DNA from: Linum tenue
Lineage: Eukaryota > Streptophyta > Magnoliopsida > Malpighiales > Linaceae
NCBI GenBank assembly: GCA_946122785.1
Contig: CAMGYJ010000009.1
Span: 5,734,937-5,798,936 of the forward strand
Direction: 5' to 3'
DNA: 64,000 nt
The notes under the pieces are model-generated. The model worked only from the letters and a program-made list of their open reading frames with translations. It searched no databases and was not told where the DNA came from. A program made the translations under genes and the position numbers. Shown one piece after another: positions 58,440-64,000 of the stretch (its first letter is position 1; every line of letters begins with the position of its first letter).

Positions 58440-59910
58440 ATACCATTGTGAGGGTCATCAAGTTGCACCGGTTTAAGTTAGGTTTGCTTGAAGCAAACGG
58501 TTAAGTGTGGGGAGCTTGATTCGGACTTAATTATACACATTTGCACCCCCTTTCCTTGATTGTTTGACTTGTGATTCATCGTCCTTGAGGCCATTTTACA
58601 CTAGATTGTGCTTGGTTGAGTATATTTCAGGTAATAGCAGGTTAAATTGGTAAAAGGAGCGAGAGTGAGACCAATAGGAGCCAAAACTGGACAAAGAGAA
58701 GAAAAGTGTCAAAACTCACGGTTCTTAACAAATTATCATGGGCAGGCCCTGACATTCACACGGAAACCATGAAGATTGCACACTTCCAGAAGGCCATATG
58801 CATCTCGTGGGCACTTGTAAAAGCTCGTAGTTGCAAACCATGACAATTGCATAGAAATCGTGAGGTCTATAAGTTAAACAGTGCACTTTGTGACAACCTC
58901 ACGATTTGGCTGTAGTAATTATCACACTTGTGACGGGTAACCGTGAACTTTGCGCTTCTGGGCTATAAATAGTTGCTGAAATCATATTTTTTTATAGAGG
59001 AGTCTAGAGTGAGAAAGTTGGCAGCTGTTGGATAAAGAGAAAAGTAACAAAGGAGATCCCTAGGTGGTGAATTGGAGTTTCAATCTATCATTGCTTGCTA
59101 AACCCATCATCAAGGATTGGAAATTAAAGAGCAAGAGCAAGAATCTACTCCAATGGATGTTTTCTTCTTTTGATTTTATGTTTGGCTCATTTTCTCTTAC
59201 TATGAGTTAAACTCCTAATCACTTCACTACAAAAAAGAGAGACAGTCATGACGAGAACTTACTGACGACACTACATTCTCGTCAAAAAATTTACTTTTCT
59301 ATGTCGTCAGTAATATCCATATTTTTACTGATCGCATTAAAATCTCGTCAGCAATTGTGAGATTTTCCGTTAGTAATGGCTATTTTTTTGAGGATGCAAT
59401 TCCCGTTAGTAATGTCGTCTGTAATATCCACATCTTGGGTGTGAATTGTTTTCTTGCTTGTTTGAACTCTTGGTTATATATAGAATCGAGGTATTTTATG
59501 TAATTGGCTTGAGTATTGATCAAATGCTCAATTATTGATATTAGCCTAAGGTAGAGAAATCCAATTAGGTTGATTAGAATAATACTCTAATTCTTCATGT
59601 GGGTCAATGGAGCGAGCGTGAAATCGGATTACAATGTCGTATTAGATCATTATCCATTAGTGGGGCAAGCCCTGGACGTTGTATTTTGCCAGATGTGGAA
59701 ACTCTCCCTCTGGATAGTCCCTTCTAGGTGAGCTTGAATAACTTGAAAGAGAGTTCGTGCGGGCATTAGGATTCTCCGCACTATAAATCATGAGTTAACA
59801 AGCTTGGGATGTCATTCGTCGGTCTATTTTGTAGCTACACTGGATCGTTGGTTGCATTTGGCCACGGTTGGAAAGTAATTAAGTAGCAAACGAGTCACGC
59901 GTTCATGACT
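58440..59910 (+). mobile_element. Gypsy-type LTR region with inserted CACTA-type end
   Basis: A polypurine-like AAGTGTGGGGAGC at about 58503 is followed by TTGATTCGGACTTAATT, the usual arrangement before a 3' LTR. A TATA box CTATAAATAG lies at about 58962. At 59224-59440 sequence of CACTA type interrupts: it begins CACTACAAAAAAGAGAGAC and carries several TGACGA/CTCGTCA subterminal phrases. The LTR end and the other CACTA end were not found. Confidence 0.45.
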
Positions 59911-60039
59911 CTCTTGTCTCGTGGCTAGGGACTTCTTGCTCACGTCCATGGCCCTCTTAACTCGCGGCTATGGACTTCTCACTCACGTCCATGACCCTCT
60001 TAACTCGCGGCCAAGGACTTCTAACTCATGCCCATGGCT
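59911..60039 (+). repeat. 43-bp tandem repeat, three copies
   Basis: The units start CTCTT(G/A)(T/A)CTCG at 59911, 59954 and 59997. The shared core is GGACTTCT followed by CTCA and CCATG. Copies differ at several bases. They lie in retroelement-like DNA; longer related duplications (around GAACATCTCGAACTTAGTAT) follow at 60058 and 60320. Confidence 0.85.
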
Positions 60040-60938
60040 CCTCTCGCAACACGACCATGAACATCTCAAACTTGGTATATTTTTGGGCATTCGATCTCGT
60101 GATATGAGGCTTTATCTCATGGCGTGATCTCTTGTTTCGTGACTATGGAGTCTCATTAGCGGCCATAGAGTTTAGTCTCAAGGTCTCTCGCGACCACAAG
60201 GTGTCTCTCTAACGTCAGTGTGGTCAAGAGGGCATGGCATGGCCTCTTACGAGAAGGTCATGTCCCTTTAGACTCATGTCCACGCTCGCAAAGGGCTTAG
60301 CAGTTTGGGCTTAAAAGTCATGAACATCTCGAACTTAGTATATTTTTTGGGATTCGATCTCAGTGTGTATGAGGCTTAATCTCATGGCATGGTCCCTTTT
60401 GACTCATGCCCACGCTCGCAAAGGAGTTAGCGGTTTGGACTTAAAAGTCAATACCTATGAAATCCAACTTAAATAACATCAAATGTCATAATTGATACGG
60501 TCTTATGAAAACATTATATCCTTTATAAATTACTAATGTGGTACAAAATAATCTGTAGGTGTATCAATAATCATTTTATCCTATGAAAAATGCACATAAT
60601 CTAACACATCGTGGAGGTCAAAAAATTCTTTGCGAAAAGCGATTATAATCACGGTTGCATGCTGACCATATATACCAAAACCCAAGAGGTTCCAATCTTC
60701 GAATTCGGACCTATTTTTTGAGGAACAAATGGGGTGAATATCTTTCACCGGTACAAAAATCTACAATCAACACAAGAGAGGACAGTAAGAATAAGGTTCC
60801 AACAAAATTTACAGCTTTCTACCCCTTTTCTAATCCGCAAAGAACACATATGTATAGTGAATCAGAAAGCGAGCGGCCCAATTAACAACACTGTCGAAAG
60901 AATATCACAAGTTATACTTTGCCGGTACAGGAGCCACG
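60040..60938. other. Repeat-rich intergenic DNA and receptor kinase 3' flank
   Basis: Two partial duplications share GAACATCTC-AACTT and ACTCATG-CCACGCTCGCAAAG (about 60058-60120, 60265-60330, 60395-60450). No gene is recognised. The last 100-200 bp are the probable 3' UTR of the kinase gene. Confidence 0.4.
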
Positions 60939-63793
60939 CTATCTTGCGGTTGGCCTAGCCATGGAGTCACCCAGAGAAAGGAAATTGTCTGCTCCTCCGC
61001 CCATGTCCGTGTTGAGAGAAGAATGAGCTGACGTCCTCGACATGTCGTCCGAGACGCCTTCTCTGGTCGCCTTGGCTTCCCTCTCGATGGAGATGGCGTC
61101 TTGGACCTCCTTCAGAACTTCCGAAATGGAAGGTCTCATGTGGCCATGCGCCTGGACGCACATCAGAGCCTTCTCTGCTATCTTCCACATCGACTGAATG
61201 TCGTATTCGTCCCCCAGTATCGGGTCGATGATTCCTTGGATGTCGCCGCTCTCAATGTGTAGCTTTGCCTGCAGTAGCAGTGAAGGCAAAAGTATCATTT
61301 GATGTCTCATTTTGTCAATAGACGTACAGTATAGACGTTGTTGTACCAGCTGTTGGAATCGTAACTAAGCAGACTTAACGCACGTACCCATTGAACGATG
61401 TTACGGCAGTTAATGCCGAAGTTTTCATTGGATATGGCCTCTTGACCGGACATCAGCTCCAGGAGAATGACCCCAAAACTATACACATCGCTCTTGTCCG
61501 TTAGCTGCTGAGAGATATAGTACCTAAGCAATAAGCATCATGGAAAGCAAATATCATTAACAGAGTACTGCCAACATTACCGGTTTTCACTTTTCAGGTT
61601 TACATTCATTATGGTTTATGGTCATAAACCGAAAACATAACAAGAAGGCGGAAGCCATAAATCACCAAAAATTAACTAAACAGATTATGAAAACGGCAAG
61701 AAATAACTGAATTTCAGCATATTCACCCAAGAACACAAGAAAAACCGGTCCATACCAATCCCTTTCAAAAGTGGAAAGTGAAGTTAGTAGTGGTACTAGC
61801 TACTTGATATCGCGGTTCGAGGATTGGTAGATTCCAAAGTCGTTTTTGCAGTTTTTGGTTTAGATTATGGGCTTAGCAGAACGGTTCAGTTACGAAATAC
61901 ACTGATCAACTGCTTCACAGGTTTCTGTTTTGGTACGGTTAACCGGGCCAAACTGGTTAGACACCCCTAGAACAGAATGGAAGAAAAGAAAATGGAAAGC
62001 AAGGAAGAAGCCCTTACTCAGGATCCAAATAGCCAACAGTGCCCCGAACGATGCTCGAGACATGAGAAGCCCCATCAGCCGCAATTTTCGAAAGGCCAAA
62101 ATCTGACACCTTTGCTCTCATCTGTTTGTCAAGAAGAATATTGCTGGTCTTGAGATCCCTATGGATAATGGCCGGGACGCAACCCGTGTGAAGGTATTCA
62201 ATCCCTGGCCATGATGAAAAAACCAAATAAGACCACAACTCGCACACCAATCGCTTAAAGCCAGCATTTAATATTCAAAAACAAGTAGTTCAAAGTGCAA
62301 GGGTTAAGTAACCTTTTGCTGCATCCTCAGCAATCTCTAGGCGCTGAATCCAATTGGTGTTTCTTCCCTGTATTAGAGGCCCTATTTAGAGGTTCAACAA
62401 AATGTGAGGATAAAGGCCAAGCTGATTCAGCATAAAAATGAGAGCACTTGAATGTCTACCATAAAGATGTTCCTTGAGAGTTCCACTGTGCATGTACTCA
62501 TAAACAAGCATACTTTTGCCTTCTTCTTGACAACAACCCAGAAACTGCACCAAATTTCTGTGGTGTATCCTTGAGAGAAGAGTGACCTATATAATGGAGG
62601 CACACATCAATCAGTCCTATTGGTTGAAATCAATCCGAAAGATATTTAAAAAATAAAGCAAAGAAAGAAGACACAAACACCATACTCAAGAATTGGAAGC
62701 TACCTCATTTACAAACTCTCGCTTTCCTTGATATGAATTGCTGGTTAGCACTTTAACAGCAATTTCCTTGTCATCCTTTGTTTTTCCATAATAAACAACG
62801 CCAAAACCTCCAGAGCCTATTTTCTTCTCGAAATTTTTGGTTGCTTCTATGATATCAGAGTAAGTAAAGTAATGTGCCCCTTCTGCAGTAGCATCACTTA
62901 AGCCAGAAACTACCTTTTGAACAGCCAAGGCTCCTTGTAGTTTGTCTAAAAGTACACTAGTGTCAGCAAGCTTTACCAAGATGCCAAACAGAATAAACAC
63001 AACTTCAAACTATTTTGTTCCACATTTTACCTTGATCAGAATGCTTTTTCTTCCCTCTCTGCATAAATATCCAAGCTGCAATTAAGGCTATTAGCAGAAC
63101 AGCTGCTCCCACTGATAAACCAATAATCATACTCTTCTTTTTTGCTCTGCCACCCCCTTCATGAAGATTGATGTTTCCTGAATAACTGCATAAAAGTAGA
63201 GGTTTTCGGAAGGTGAGGAAATAACTTGTGGCTACTCGATGCACATGTGTCTGTGTAAAAGAAAACGTGTAAAAGAAACACGTTTTTCATTTTATTTTAG
63301 GTTGCTTATTAGGATTTTGGTTATTTTCCTAAAAATATGTACGTGGTATTCTTTGAGATTTATGAAAGAAGTATAACACGAAAAGTATCCCCAAAGGCCC
63401 AAACCCCCCTTCTCCCAAGGCTGCCGACTATTCTCCCCTATTCGGCTCCAATTTGTCTTCCAATCCCTAATCCCCGAATCTGTTCTTCTTAATTATAATC
63501 CCTAATTCTACCCAATTTCCTCAAATCTTCTCGATTCTCTCCTATCCTATCTTGTTACGAATAATCACGAGTGCCCCAATATCCGTGTTTTTCACAAGTT
63601 GTCACATAGAAACTTCTGGTTATTATATTCTATTGCTCTTTTTCTCATTCTGCTGAGACCAGAACATAATTCATCAGAAAATTTCTACCAATACACAATT
63701 AGAACAAGCCAAAATGATACTCACTTCAATTCTATATTTTTGTTAAGGAGGCCTGATGGTACTGTTCCAGATAACATATTGTTTTGCACGTGC
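60939..63793 (-). CDS. LRR receptor-like kinase, C-terminal part (At2g37050-like)
   Basis: Exons in order are 63793-63725, 63185-63031, 62945-62704, 62586-62460, 62381-62313, 62204-62018, 61523-61388 and 61268-60939, all in phase. The 5' part lies beyond the right edge. The first visible exon is the end of a leucine-rich repeat ([12 protein letters not shown] type, here [19 protein letters not shown]). A membrane helix follows ([20 protein letters not shown], continuing WIF) before the basic stop RGKKK. The kinase is complete: [12 protein letters not shown] loop, AVKV lysine, [36 protein letters not shown] and [15 protein letters not shown]. It is an RD-type Ser/Thr kinase that looks active. 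The tail ends [12 protein letters not shown]. The ectodomain family (malectin-like plus LRR) is inferred from homologues. An LTR fragment sits in one intron. Confidence 0.9.
61600..61975. mobile_element. hAT-like right end inside a kinase intron
   Basis: The segment ends GGTTAGACACCCCTAG, the inverse of the hAT consensus TAGGGGTGTC. Phrases such as GGTACGGTTAACCGG also resemble hAT MITE interiors. No left end or target duplication was identified. Confidence 0.3.
63260..63595 (+). mobile_element. LTR fragment in receptor kinase intron, family shared with 25690-26065
   Basis: It contains AAAAATATGTACGTGGTATT, AGTATAACACGAAAAGTATC, a C/T-rich tract, then CTTGTTACGAATAATCACGA and GTGCCCC. The blocks are in the same order as the 25690 copy. 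It lies between the exon at 63185-63031 and the exon at 63793-63725. Confidence 0.5.
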
Positions 63794-64000
63794 CTGCAAT
63801 GATCAAACAAGCCAAGTGCATCAAACCTTTGACAATTTATTTACTCTATAAAGGCTATTGGTATCAAAATGATAGAAACCCCTCCAAATCCTGGTGAAGG
63901 ATTATGGGATATTTGATGATTACAAGAAGAGGAATCATTTCCTGGTAAGATGAACTACATGTTGCCATTTTGAACCATCAAGGTTCGCAAATTATACTCT

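Overview
This window is nuclear DNA of a flowering plant, most likely a eudicot. Its genes have short coding exons split by GT-AG introns. The recognisable products are close matches to plant-specific families (ICR/RIP ROP effector, HCF152-type PPR protein, UPL4-type HECT ligase, LRR-malectin type receptor kinase). The intergenic DNA is full of plant transposon debris. I could not fix the genus.

Layout, left to right. A partial unrecognised gene runs off the left edge (1-413, minus). A decayed copia gag (2478-2930) lies before POP4, an RNase P/MRP protein gene (4056-5958, plus, 8 exons). A 1.16 kb Pack-MULE (6630-7788) carries first-exon fragments of a VDAC gene and a prohibitin gene. An ICR2-like ROP interactor (12803-15475, plus) has a long intron-bearing leader. 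A copia 3' remnant, the ribosomal protein gene RPS23 (16979-18143, plus) and an uncharacterised Ser-rich gene (19110-22729, minus, 8 exons) follow. After a TE-rich gap come a PWWP-domain gene (26427-28937, minus), a hAT-type MITE, and a type I phosphomannose isomerase gene (31262-33594, minus) with a TRIM retroelement in each of two introns.

The stretch 33850-38000 is layered debris: a copia LTR with a nested MITE, a hAT MITE, a solo TRIM LTR and an MCM8 gene fragment. HCF152 (38294-40528, minus), which encodes a plastid RNA-binding PPR protein, follows. About 260 bp upstream of its start codon begins a MULE-like element (40792-44974) whose left terminal repeat is split by about 3 kb of scrambled plastid DNA (trnV, trnT, atpA, rpoC1, ycf2, ndhK, rps3, rpoC2 pieces). 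UPL4 (46807-53559, minus, 17 exons) comes next, then about 6 kb of retroelement, CACTA and hAT remnants. The 3' half of an LRR receptor kinase gene (60939-63793, minus) runs off the right edge.

The host genes are ordinary housekeeping or regulatory loci and do not form a functional cluster. The unusual content lies in the mobile DNA: a two-gene Pack-MULE, a MULE end interrupted by mosaic plastid DNA, and three members of one TRIM family within 6 kb, each with a perfect 5-bp target duplication. I saw no CRISPR array, operon, intact tRNA or rRNA gene. Exon boundaries were built by hand from splice consensus and reading-frame continuity, and in every multi-exon model the lengths sum to an open frame.
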